Shown: positions 8,697 to 16,425 of the stretch, piece after piece
Layout: each line of letters begins with the position of its first letter
Numbering within the stretch: position 1 is the stretch's first letter
Notes under the pieces: generated by a model
What the model saw: the letters and a program-made list of their open reading frames with translations, nothing else
Told to the model about the DNA's origin: nothing
The model's database searches: none
Translations under genes and position numbers: made by a program
Assembly (NCBI RefSeq): GCF_011605345.1
Contig: NZ_JAAOXM010000009.1
Span: 219,409 to 283,408, forward strand
DNA: 64,000 nt
Source of the DNA: Burkholderia sp. D-99
Lineage (GTDB): Bacteria; Pseudomonadota; Gammaproteobacteria; Burkholderiales; Burkholderiaceae
Reading direction: 5' to 3'

Positions 8697-9656
8697 TCAG
8701 CGCGGGATGCCGAGGCGCGCCTTCGCGTCGTCGTACTCGCGCTTCAGCCGCTCGACGAGCGCGCCCACGCTCGGCAGGTCGTCCATCAGGCCGACGCCCT
8801 GGCCGGCACCCCAGATGTCCTTCCACGCCTTCGTCTTGTCGCCGCCGAAATTCATCTTGGTCTTGTCCGATTCCGGCAGCGCGTCCGGATCGAGGCCGGC
8901 CTTCTCGATGCTCTCGCGGATGTAGTTGCCGTGCACGCCCGTGAAGAGGTTCGTGTAGACGATGTCGGACGATTTCGCGTTCACGATCGCGTGCTTGTAG
9001 TCGTCGATCGCGTGCGCTTCCTGCGTCGCGATGAAGCGCGTGCCCATGTAGGCGAAGTCGGCGCCCATCGCCTGCGCGGCGAGGATCGAGCCGCCGTTCG
9101 CGATCGCGCCGGACAGCACGATCGGGCCGTCGAAGATCTTGCGGACTTCGCCGACGAGCGCGAACGGTGACGTCGTACCCGCGTGGCCGCCCGCGCCGGC
9201 CGCGACGAGGATCAGCCCGTCGACACCGGCTTCGAGCGCCTTCTGCGCGTGACGCAGGTTGATCACGTCGTGCAGCACGATGCCGCCGTAGCTGTGCACC
9301 GCGTCGACGATCTCGCGCGCCGGCGCGCGCAGGCTCGTGATGAAGATCGGCACCTTGTGCTCGACGCAGACGCGCACGTCGTGTTCGAGCCGTGCGTTCG
9401 ACTGGTGGACGATCTGGTTGACCGCGATCGGGCCGATCACCGCGTCGGGGTGTTTCGCCTTGTGGTCGGCGAGCTCGGACTGGATCTGCGTGAGCCACTC
9501 GTCGAGCAGTTCGGCCGGTCGGGCGTTGAGCGCGGGGAACGAACCGACGATGCCCGCCTTGCATTGCGCGAGCACGAGTTCGGGGTAGCTGACGATGAAC
9601 ATCGGCGACGCGATGACGGGCAGCGTCAGGTTCTGCAGGACGGTGGGCAATGCCAT
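8697..9656 (-). CDS. nitronate monooxygenase family flavoprotein
   Basis: A 319-aa FMN-dependent TIM-barrel enzyme of the NMO/2-nitropropane dioxygenase family. The flavin-binding signature VAAGAGGHAGTTSPFALV contains the catalytic His of class I enzymes, and PIVLSGAIANGGSILAAQAMGADFAYMGTRF gives the phosphate-binding region. These enzymes oxidise alkyl nitronates such as propionate 3-nitronate to the carbonyl compound and nitrite, usually as detoxification. It is divergent from the dehalogenase-like gene at 9924. The physiological substrate is inferred only from the family. Confidence 0.9.
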   Translation of the reverse strand: MALPTVLQNLTLPVIASPMFIVSYPELVLAQCKAGIVGSFPALNARPAELLDEWLTQIQSELADHKAKHPDAVIGPIAVNQIVHQSNARLEHDVRVCVEHKVPIFITSLRAPAREIVDAVHSYGGIVLHDVINLRHAQKALEAGVDGLILVAAGAGGHAGTTSPFALVGEVRKIFDGPIVLSGAIANGGSILAAQAMGADFAYMGTRFIATQEAHAIDDYKHAIVNAKSSDIVYTNLFTGVHGNYIRESIEKAGLDPDALPESDKTKMNFGGDKTKAWKDIWGAGQGVGLMDDLPSVGALVERLKREYDDAKARLGIPR

Positions 9657-9923
9657 GTGATGTCTCCAGTCTCCAGGGGGCGGCCGCGCGGTCGCGCCGC
9701 CGCCATGCTTTGCGGTCGAACGGTAATTCGAGTGTAGCTGCGAAACGAGGTCGTCCTTATTAATACGAACGATCGTGCGATTCTACGCGAGCTTAACAAA
9801 TCGCGCGGTGTGGCGGCAATCGAGTGAGTGTTCTCTTTCTACGGATTCTGGTGTTTACCGCGCTGTGAAGACGCGCCGGCGCTCCTAAAATAGTCGCCAT
9901 AACAAACCAACGAGAAACAAACC

Positions 9924-10820
9924 ATGTCGTTTGAGGCGTTTGCACCGTTTCGCGTGACGGTGCAGGACACCGACATCTTCGGTGTCAAAGGAGGCGCGGG
10001 TCCGCCGCTCCTGTTGCTGCACGGACATCCGCAAACCCACATGATCTGGCATCGCGTTGCCGCGACGCTCGCGGATCATTTCACGGTGATCGCCACCGAC
10101 CTGCGCGGTTACGGCGCGTCGGGCAAGCCGCCGAGCGATGCGCAGCACGCGCCGTATTCGAAACGTGCGATGGCGGCCGACCAGGTCGCGGTGATGCGGC
10201 ATTTCGGTTTCGAGCATTTCCATGTGTGCGCGCACGACCGCGGCGCGCGGGTCGCGCACCGGCTCGCGCTCGATCACGCGGACGCCGTCGAGCGGATGAT
10301 GCTGCTCGACATCGCGCCGACGCTTGCGATGTACGAGAAAACCGATCGCGCGTTCGCGACCGCGTATTTCCACTGGTTCTTCCTGATCCAGCCGGAGCCG
10401 CTGCCCGAGATGCTGGTCGGCGCGCATACCGATGCGTACATCGAGCGCGTGATGGGCAACCGGTCCGCCGGGCTCGCGCCGTTCGCGCCCGAGGCGCTCG
10501 CCGCGTACCGGGCCGCGCTCGCGCAGCCGGGCGCCGTGCATGCGATGTGCGAGGACTACCGCGCGTCCGCGACGATCGATCTCGAGCACGACCGTGCGGA
10601 TCTCGAGCGCGGCAACAAGGTCGCGTGCCCGCTGCGCGTGCTGTGGGGCGAGAACGGGATCGTCGGCCGCTGCTTCGATCCGCTCGACGAATGGCGTCGC
10701 GTCGCGCGCGACGTCAGCGGCCGCGCGCTCGAATGCGGGCATTACATTCCGGAAGAGGCACCCGTCGCGCTGATCGACGAACTGCTCGCGTTCTTCGAGG
10801 CGCGCGACGCGGCTGCGTAA
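9924..10820 (+). CDS. haloacetate (fluoroacetate) dehalogenase-like alpha/beta hydrolase
   Basis: A 298-aa alpha/beta hydrolase. The nucleophile is Asp, not Ser: HDRGAR with D105, flanked by R106 and R109. D129 (LLDIAPT), the H150-W151 pair (HWFFLIQPEPLPE), Y212 (MCEDYRA) and the catalytic His in GHYIPEEAP are all in place. Recalled from the fluoroacetate dehalogenase literature, this set matches the nucleophile, carboxylate-binding arginines and halide pocket of FAc-DEX/RPA1163. The reaction would be hydrolytic release of halide from haloacetate to give glycolate. The real substrate may be another 2-haloacid. It stands alone, divergent from nitronate monooxygenase. Confidence 0.85.
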   Translation: MSFEAFAPFRVTVQDTDIFGVKGGAGPPLLLLHGHPQTHMIWHRVAATLADHFTVIATDLRGYGASGKPPSDAQHAPYSKRAMAADQVAVMRHFGFEHFHVCAHDRGARVAHRLALDHADAVERMMLLDIAPTLAMYEKTDRAFATAYFHWFFLIQPEPLPEMLVGAHTDAYIERVMGNRSAGLAPFAPEALAAYRAALAQPGAVHAMCEDYRASATIDLEHDRADLERGNKVACPLRVLWGENGIVGRCFDPLDEWRRVARDVSGRALECGHYIPEEAPVALIDELLAFFEARDAAA

Positions 10821-10853
10821 GGGGGCGGACGGGCGGCGCGTGCCGCCCGCTGC

Positions 10854-11345
10854 TCAGCGGTGCGCGCCGTCGTCCTCGACGAGCGGCGGCAGGCGGCGCG
10901 GCACCGGCGTCGATTTCACGATCGCGGTGCTCGTCTCCGCGCGCTCCGTCACCTTCGACAGGATGTCGTCGAGGTGCTCGATCGTGCGCAGGTAGAGCCG
11001 GCAGATGAAACAGTCCTCGCCGGTCACCTTGTCGCATTCGACGAATTCGGGAATCCGCCGCAGCAACTCCTCGACCAGATGCAACTGGCCGGGCAGCGGC
11101 TTCACGCGGACGATCGCCTGCAGCGTGTAGCCCAGCGCGCGCGGGTCGAGCTCGACGGTGAACGCGGCGATCACGCCTTGCGCCTCGAGCCGCCGCACGC
11201 GATCGGCGGTCGCGGGTGCCGACAGCCCGATCTGCCGTGCGAGTTCACTGGTTGCGATGCGCGCGTCGTCGGCCAGCGCCGCGAGGATCGCGCGGTCGGT
11301 CGCGTCGAGCGACGTGACGGCAGGCGGGGAAAGGCGTTTCGGCAT
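10854..11345 (-). CDS. Lrp/AsnC-family transcriptional regulator
   Basis: A 163-aa Lrp-type regulator with an N-terminal helix-turn-helix (LDATDRAILAALADDARIATSELARQIGLSA) and a C-terminal RAM/AsnC effector domain (IVRVKPLPGQ, KVTGEDCFICRLYLRTIEHLDDIL). It lies back to back with the EamA exporter at 11455. That arrangement is common for amino-acid-sensing Lrp proteins that control a metabolite exporter, so it likely regulates its neighbour; the ligand is unknown. Confidence 0.92.
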   Translation of the reverse strand: MPKRLSPPAVTSLDATDRAILAALADDARIATSELARQIGLSAPATADRVRRLEAQGVIAAFTVELDPRALGYTLQAIVRVKPLPGQLHLVEELLRRIPEFVECDKVTGEDCFICRLYLRTIEHLDDILSKVTERAETSTAIVKSTPVPRRLPPLVEDDGAHR

Positions 11346-11454
11346 GATTGCTTTGCTTTCGAAGGTGAATCGTTTGTTTCACTTCAGTTTAGCCATGGTT
11401 GCCGCGAAAGCAAGTTTCTAGAATCGATGTCATCCACTCTCTTCAACGGAGTTC

Positions 11455-12360
11455 ATGATGGCCTCGAATGAAATGCGCCGCGGTGCCGCCGAGATGATCG
11501 TCGCGATGATGATGTCCGGCACGATCGGCTGGCTCGTGATGTCGTCGCAGCAGCCGCTGACGAACGTCGTGTTCTTCCGCTGCCTGTTCGGCGCCGCGAC
11601 GCTCGCGATCGTCTGCGCGGCGTTCGGCTTCCTGCGCCGCGCGCTGTTCTCGCCGAGGATGCTCGCGCTTGCAACGCTCGGCAGCGTCGCGATCGTCGCG
11701 AACTGGCTGCTGCTGTTCGCCGCCTATTCGCGTGCATCGATCTCGATGGCGACCGCCGTCTACAACACGCAGCCGTTCATGCTCGTCGCACTCGGCGCCA
11801 TCGTGTTCCGCGAGCGGATCACCGCGTCGACGGTTGCGTGGCTCGCGCTCGCATTCGTCGGACTCGTCGCGGTGGTGCGCGTCGAGCCGGCCGTGCTCGC
11901 GGTGCCGGGCGAATATCTGGAAGGTGTCGCGCTGTCGCTCGGTGCGGCGTTCCTGTATGCGATCTCGTCGATCGTCACGAAGCACCTGAAGGGCACGCCG
12001 CCGCATCTGCTCGCGCTGCTGCAGGCAGGCCTCGGCGTCCTGCTGCTCGCGCCGTTCGCGCACTTCGGCACGTTGCCGGCGACCGCCGCGCAATGGCTCG
12101 ACCTCGTCGTGCTCGGCGTCGTGAACACGGGCCTGATGTACGTGCTGCTGTACGGCGCGATCCAGAAGCTGCCGACCGCGATGACGGGTGCGTTGTCGTT
12201 CGTCTATCCGGTCGTCGCGATCGTCGTCGACCACGTTGCGTTCGGGCAGACGCTCGCGTGGACGCAGGTGTTCGGCGCGCTGCTGATCCTGCTCGCGGCG
12301 GCCGGCGTGAATCTTGGCTGGCGCATCGTGCCCGCGCGTCGCGCGGCAGTCGGCAGCTGA
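11455..12360 (+). CDS. DMT-superfamily (EamA) transporter
   Basis: A 301-aa inner-membrane protein with ten predicted helices in two EamA repeats, the second beginning near YLEGVALSLGAAFLYAISSIVTKHL. Proteins of this class export amino acids or other small metabolites by proton-coupled antiport. A second in-frame ATG lies one codon downstream. The gene is divergent from an Lrp-type regulator with a 109-bp shared promoter gap. Confidence 0.88.
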   Translation: MMASNEMRRGAAEMIVAMMMSGTIGWLVMSSQQPLTNVVFFRCLFGAATLAIVCAAFGFLRRALFSPRMLALATLGSVAIVANWLLLFAAYSRASISMATAVYNTQPFMLVALGAIVFRERITASTVAWLALAFVGLVAVVRVEPAVLAVPGEYLEGVALSLGAAFLYAISSIVTKHLKGTPPHLLALLQAGLGVLLLAPFAHFGTLPATAAQWLDLVVLGVVNTGLMYVLLYGAIQKLPTAMTGALSFVYPVVAIVVDHVAFGQTLAWTQVFGALLILLAAAGVNLGWRIVPARRAAVGS

Positions 12361-12547
12361 AACGGTCGTGCGATTCGGCGCCGCTGCGGGCATCGTAGCG
12401 GCGCGCCGAATGCGAATTTCAGGAACGAGTATTGCGGGCGGATGGCGCGTGCATGGCGAGCGAAAGCGGTGCACGCGCACGCGTGAAAGACGCTGTAAGA
12501 AGTTGTAGGGAAACACCCGATGCGAGCGGTGCGCGTCGCTCGTATGA

Positions 12548-12625
12548 TGCGGGCTGTGACGTTGATCACGTTCACAGGATTCCGATCTCATGCCGTTCGC
12601 CTGTCAGGTTGAACGGCTTTTTTTT
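12548..12625 (+). ncRNA. candidate small RNA ending in a terminator
   Basis: A protein-free stretch starts just after a TATGAT -10-like hexamer (12543-12548 region) and ends at the strong hairpin plus T8 tract at 12592-12625. Near its 5' end is a palindrome-like element (12555-12576) with TGTGA/TCACA outer arms and a TGATCA core. The layout could be a short RNA of about 70 nt, but no good -35 box is visible and the hairpin may simply end the EamA transcript. Confidence 0.25.
12592..12625 (+). terminator. intrinsic terminator
   Basis: GCCGTTC (12592-12598) pairs with GAACGGC (12611-12617) and is followed by eight T residues. It lies 230 bp past the EamA stop, immediately before the end of the convergent DUF1289 gene. 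Confidence 0.85.
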
Positions 12626-12830
12626 ATGCACCGCTCCTCGCAATCAGCCGCCGCCGCGCATCGAGCCGCGCGAGCAACGCGCGCCTCGCGTCGTCATCCG
12701 ACGTACGCCACCCCTTGATCTCGTCGCGCGTGCGCAGGCAACCCGCGCACCAGTCGGTGCGCGGATCGATCCGGCATACGTCGGTGCACGGCGAGGCCAC
12801 CGTGCCGATCGGCACCACGACGTCGCTCAT
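12624..12830 (-). CDS. DUF1289 Cys-rich small protein
   Basis: A 68-aa protein starting MSDVVVPIGTVASPCTDVC. It carries the four-cysteine DUF1289 pattern SPC-x3-C...WCAGCLRTRDEI-xxW, suggesting a small metal-binding fold. Its ATG overlaps the TGA of the YbaK-type gene upstream as ATGA, so it is the last gene of the ghrA operon. Function is unknown for the family. Confidence 0.82.
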   Translation of the reverse strand: MSDVVVPIGTVASPCTDVCRIDPRTDWCAGCLRTRDEIKGWRTSDDDARRALLARLDARRRLIARSGA

Positions 12831-13333
12831 GCGGGTTCCCGCAACGCGACGTCCGCGACCGGCGCGCCCGTCAGCGACACGAGTTCGTTCGGCGACAGGT
12901 TGAACACCGCATGCGGATGGCCGGCGGCTGCCCACAGGCTGTCGAGTTCGAGGAGATCGGCGTCGATCAGCGTGACGGGTTCGACGAGATGGCCGATCGG
13001 GCAGACGCCGCCGATCGCGTAGCCGGTGTTGTCGCGCACGAACTTCGCGTCCGCGCGGCCGACCGCGCCGACCTGCGCGGCGACCTTCTTTTCGTCGACG
13101 CGATTGACGCCGCTCGCAACCACGAGCACGGGCGCGCCGTCCGACTGCCGGCGAAACAGGATCGACTTCGCGATCTGCGCAACCGAGCAGCCGAGCCCGG
13201 CTGCGGCCTCGGCCGACGTCTTGCCGGTTTCGGCGAGCATCACGATGTCTTTCGCATGGCCGCGCTCGCGCAGCAGCAGCGCGACGCGTCGCGCGGAATC
13301 GGGAAGTGAATCGAATGCAGCAGGTGTCGTCAT
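12827..13333 (-). CDS. YbaK/EbsC-type aminoacyl-tRNA deacylase
   Basis: A 168-aa single-domain protein from ATG 13333 (MTTPAAFDSLPDSARRV). It has the YbaK/ProX fold landmarks: AAAGLGCSVAQIAKSILFR, the catalytic-site Lys region, and GVCPIGH. Such proteins hydrolyse mischarged tRNAs, for example Cys-tRNA(Pro) or Ala-tRNA(Pro). An alternative ATG at 13363 overlaps the stop of the HMG-CoA lyase gene as ATGA and would add 10 residues, so coupled translation from there is equally possible. Confidence 0.88.
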   Translation of the reverse strand: MTTPAAFDSLPDSARRVALLLRERGHAKDIVMLAETGKTSAEAAAGLGCSVAQIAKSILFRRQSDGAPVLVVASGVNRVDEKKVAAQVGAVGRADAKFVRDNTGYAIGGVCPIGHLVEPVTLIDADLLELDSLWAAAGHPHAVFNLSPNELVSLTGAPVADVALREPA

Positions 13334-13359
13334 GTTGAAGAATCCATCGAATACCGGGG

Positions 13360-14292
13360 TCATGCGCAGTTCGCAGCGTCGGCCGCGCTCTGCGCCTTGG
13401 CGAGCAGTGCGCGACCGGCGCGCGACACGTTCGCGCGGCCGATCGCGTTCGAGATGAAGTCGCCGGCGGCGACGACCTGCGCGAGGTCGACGCCGGTGTC
13501 GATGCCGAGGCCCTGCATCAGGTACAGCACGTCCTCGGTCGCGACGTTGCCGGTCGCGCCCTTTGCGTACGGGCAGCCGCCGAGGCCCGCGACCGACGCG
13601 TGGAAGATCTCGATCCCTTCGAACAGCGCCGCGTAGATGTTCGCGAGTGCCTGGCCGTAGGTGTCGTGGAAGTGGCCCGACAGGCGTTCGCGCGGGAACA
13701 CGCGCGTGACGGCCGACAGCACTTCGCGCGTGCGCTTCGGCGTGCCGACGCCGATCGTGTCGGCGATGTCGATCTCGTCGCAGCCGAGCGCCGCGAAGCG
13801 CTCGACGACGTCGACGACCGAGGCGACCGGCACTTCGCCCTGGTACGGGCAGCCGAGCGTGCACGACACGCTGCCGCGCAGCCGCAGGCCCGCATCCTTC
13901 GCCGCCTTCGCGACGGGCTCGAAGCGCGCGATGCTCTCGGCGATGCTGCAGTTGATGTTCCGCTGCGAGAACGCCTCGCTTGCCGCGCCGAAGATCACGA
14001 CTTCGTCGGCGCGCGCGGCGAGCGCATTTTCGAAGCCCTTCAGGTTCGGCGTGAGCACCGAGTACACGGTGCCCGCGCGGCGCTCGATGCCGGCCATGAC
14101 TTCGGCGCCGTCGGCCATCTGCGGCACCCATTTCGGCGACACGAACGACGCGGCTTCGATGTTGCGGAAGCCGGCCTGCGACAGCCGGTCGACGAGCGCG
14201 ATCTTCACGTCGGTCGGCACGAAGGTCTTCTCGTTCTGCAGCCCGTCGCGCGGGCCGACTTCGACGATCTTGACGGCGGTGGGGAACGTCAT
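13360..14292 (-). CDS. mvaB: hydroxymethylglutaryl-CoA lyase
   Basis: A 310-aa TIM-barrel lyase that splits HMG-CoA into acetoacetate and acetyl-CoA, the last step of leucine degradation. Signature regions are EVGPRDGLQNE near the N-terminus, GHFHDTYGQALANIY for metal binding, and GLGGCPYAKGATGNVATED, which holds the catalytic cysteine loop. Length is typical. It lies 32 bp after ghrA and overlaps the YbaK gene. The rest of the leucine pathway is not in this window. Confidence 0.95.
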   Translation of the reverse strand: MTFPTAVKIVEVGPRDGLQNEKTFVPTDVKIALVDRLSQAGFRNIEAASFVSPKWVPQMADGAEVMAGIERRAGTVYSVLTPNLKGFENALAARADEVVIFGAASEAFSQRNINCSIAESIARFEPVAKAAKDAGLRLRGSVSCTLGCPYQGEVPVASVVDVVERFAALGCDEIDIADTIGVGTPKRTREVLSAVTRVFPRERLSGHFHDTYGQALANIYAALFEGIEIFHASVAGLGGCPYAKGATGNVATEDVLYLMQGLGIDTGVDLAQVVAAGDFISNAIGRANVSRAGRALLAKAQSAADAANCA

Positions 14293-14324
14293 GGTTGTCT
14301 CCTGGTTTTCATGTAAGGCTGAAT

Positions 14325-15266
14325 TCAATAGCCGCGCGCGTAGTCGACGATGCCGCCGACGCGCTCGCCACGCTCGAACGCGCGGATCTTGCCGGCGATC
14401 TGCTCGACGGCCTCCGCCCGCAGCGTTTCGGCCGAGCTGTGCGGCGTGATCGTGATGCGCGGCGCGCGCCAGAACGGGTGATCCTCGGGCAGCGGCTCCT
14501 GGTGGAACACGTCGAGCGTCGCGGCGGCGACGCGGCCGCTCGCGAGCGCGTCGAGCAGGTCGGCTTCGACGAGATGCGCGCCGCGCGCGACGTTGACGAC
14601 GTACGCGCCCGGCGCGAGCCGCGCGAAGGCGCGCGACGACAAGACGCCGTCGGTGTCGGGCGTGCTCGGCAGCAGGTTGACGAGTACCTTCGCGCCGTCG
14701 ATGCATGCGTCGAACGCACCGTCGCCGGCGAAGGTTTCGACGCCGTCGAGCTGCTTCGCGCTGCGGCTGTAGCCGCGCACCGGAAACCCGAGGGCGGCGA
14801 GCGCGCACGCAACCTGTGCGCCGAGCACGCCGAGGCCGAGCACGGCGACGGTGAAGCTTGCGCGGGCATGCGGTTCGAGCGGGCGCCAGCGGCGCTCGCG
14901 CTGCTGGAGTTCGTATTCGTCGAAGCGGCGCAGGTAGCGCAGCACCGCGTGCGTCACGTATTCGACCATCTGCTGCGCCATGCCAGAATCCTCGAGCCGC
15001 ACGAGCGGCACGTGCGGCGGCAGCGTGCCCGGATGCGCGCGGTCGAGCGCAAGCAGCGCATCGACGCCCGCGCCGAGATTGAAGATTGCGCGCAGCCCGT
15101 CGCGCGGGGCGAAGAACTCGCGCGGCGCGCGCCAGACGAGCGCGTAGTCGGCGGCAGCCGTATCGCCCGGCTGCCACGCGCGCAGGTGGGCTTCCGGCAG
15201 CGCGTGCGCGATCTCGTCGCGCCACGCGGCGGCTTCCTGGTGCGGGGAATAGAACAGGATCTTCAT
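14325..15266 (-). CDS. ghrA: glyoxylate/hydroxypyruvate reductase A
   Basis: A 313-aa D-isomer-specific 2-hydroxyacid dehydrogenase. The Rossmann loop is AVLGLGVLGAQVA and the catalytic regions are VNVARGAHLVEADLLDAL (Arg), DVFHQEPLPEDHPFW (Glu) and ITPHSSAET (His). GhrA-type enzymes reduce glyoxylate and hydroxypyruvate with NADPH. It heads the recognised part of a four-gene minus-strand operon, preceded by a possible 57-aa gene only 4 bp upstream. Confidence 0.9.
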   Translation of the reverse strand: MKILFYSPHQEAAAWRDEIAHALPEAHLRAWQPGDTAAADYALVWRAPREFFAPRDGLRAIFNLGAGVDALLALDRAHPGTLPPHVPLVRLEDSGMAQQMVEYVTHAVLRYLRRFDEYELQQRERRWRPLEPHARASFTVAVLGLGVLGAQVACALAALGFPVRGYSRSAKQLDGVETFAGDGAFDACIDGAKVLVNLLPSTPDTDGVLSSRAFARLAPGAYVVNVARGAHLVEADLLDALASGRVAAATLDVFHQEPLPEDHPFWRAPRITITPHSSAETLRAEAVEQIAGKIRAFERGERVGGIVDYARGY

Positions 15267-15270
15267 GCCG

Positions 15271-15444
15271 TCACTTCGCGAACGATTGGCCGATATTCAT
15301 GTGGACGCAATCGCAGTCGGCCCGGTGAACCGCATTGCGGCCCGTGCTGCGGCCGGGCAAGCCGGCGTGAACCACGCCGGCGCGGCGCGTCACGGGAAAA
15401 GCGGGATCGAACGGGCGCAGCGCGCCGGCGGGCGTAGCGGACAT
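15271..15444 (-). CDS. possible 57-aa protein upstream of ghrA
   Basis: An ATG at 15444 is preceded by a strong ribosome binding site (CAGGAGATGCCCG before the ATG), which is better than that of ghrA itself. The product begins MSATPAGALRPFDPAFPVT and ends HMNIGQSFAK, with two close cysteines (DCDC). It stops 4 bp before the ghrA start, suggesting translational coupling. No family is recognised. It might be a real small protein, a leader peptide or chance. Confidence 0.4.
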   Translation of the reverse strand: MSATPAGALRPFDPAFPVTRRAGVVHAGLPGRSTGRNAVHRADCDCVHMNIGQSFAK

Positions 15445-15747
15445 CGGGCATCTCCTGACGACAGCGCCCGGCGCGTCGGCGCCCGGCCCTGTTTCGCGTG
15501 AAGCTGACGGGAAGCCCACATTCTACGGTTTCGCGGCGCATCGCGCGCCGGTGCTCGGGGCGGGCGACCGGTGTGGGTGACCGCCCCGGGGCGCCGTTCG
15601 GCGGCCGGCCGCCCCGCGGATGGCCGGCCCACGGATGGCCGGCCCCCGGATGGCGCCCCACGCAAAAGCAAAGCACAAAATATTGGTTCGGCCGCCGGGG
15701 ACGCCGCGCCACAATCGAAGCCCGTCTTCAAGCAAGCGAGGGCAATC
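15445..15747. other. intergenic gap between divergent genes
   Basis: Non-coding DNA between the ghrA operon and the alpha/beta hydrolase. It contains an imperfect 12- to 13-bp direct repeat of the type GGATGGCCGGCCC around 15610-15655. No gene is supported. Confidence 0.5.
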
Positions 15748-16371
15748 ATGCGCGCATGCAGCAAATCGGCGTGGCCGCCGCGGCTCGTCACCGTTCCGGG
15801 CCTGCACGGCAGCGAAGGCGCTCACTGGCAGACCTGGCTCGAACGGCAGTTCCCGCGCTCGCTGCGCGTCGAGCAGGACGACTGGGACGCGCCCGATCTC
15901 GCGCGCTGGGCGCAATCGGTGCGCGCCTTGCTCGACCGCGAACGCGGCCCGTTCGTGCTGGCCGCGCACAGCTTCGGCTGCCTCGCGACCGCGCATGCGC
16001 TCGCGCAGTGGCCGCAGGTGGGCGACGTCGCGGGTGTGCTGCTCGTCGCGCCCGCCAGTCCGAAGAAATTCACGTTTGCCGGGCCGTTCGACGCGCGCCG
16101 GCTCGCCGTGCCGTCGATCGTGATCGGCAGCGAGACCGATCCGTGGATGCCGCTTGCCGATGCGCGCACGCTCGCGCAGCACCTGGGCAGCGCGTTCGTG
16201 AACCTCGGCGACGCCGGGCACATCAACACCGCGGCCGGCTTCGGGCCGTGGCCGCGCGCGAAGTACTTCGTCGACACGCTCGTCCACTGCGCGGCACCGC
16301 TGCGCTTTCGCGACGCGGACGACGGCTTCGAAGCCGCACTCGTCGACCGCGCGCTCGCGTACGCGGTCTGA
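15748..16371 (+). CDS. RBBP9/YdeN-type alpha/beta hydrolase
   Basis: A 207-aa small serine hydrolase. The fold begins TVPGLHGSEGAHWQTWLE, as in the YdeN/RBBP9 family. The catalytic triad is visible as Ser in AAHSFGCLA, Asp in GSETDPWMP and His in GDAGHINT. Substrates of this family are poorly known. The start at 15748 follows the purine-rich GCGAGGGC. It is flanked by divergent ghrA and convergent phospholipase genes and is probably transcribed alone. Confidence 0.88.
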   Translation: MRACSKSAWPPRLVTVPGLHGSEGAHWQTWLERQFPRSLRVEQDDWDAPDLARWAQSVRALLDRERGPFVLAAHSFGCLATAHALAQWPQVGDVAGVLLVAPASPKKFTFAGPFDARRLAVPSIVIGSETDPWMPLADARTLAQHLGSAFVNLGDAGHINTAAGFGPWPRAKYFVDTLVHCAAPLRFRDADDGFEAALVDRALAYAV

Positions 16372-16425
16372 CTCTGACGGACCGGGCGGGTGCCGCGCGG
16401 CACGGCGGGTGCCGCGCCGTTGCGC

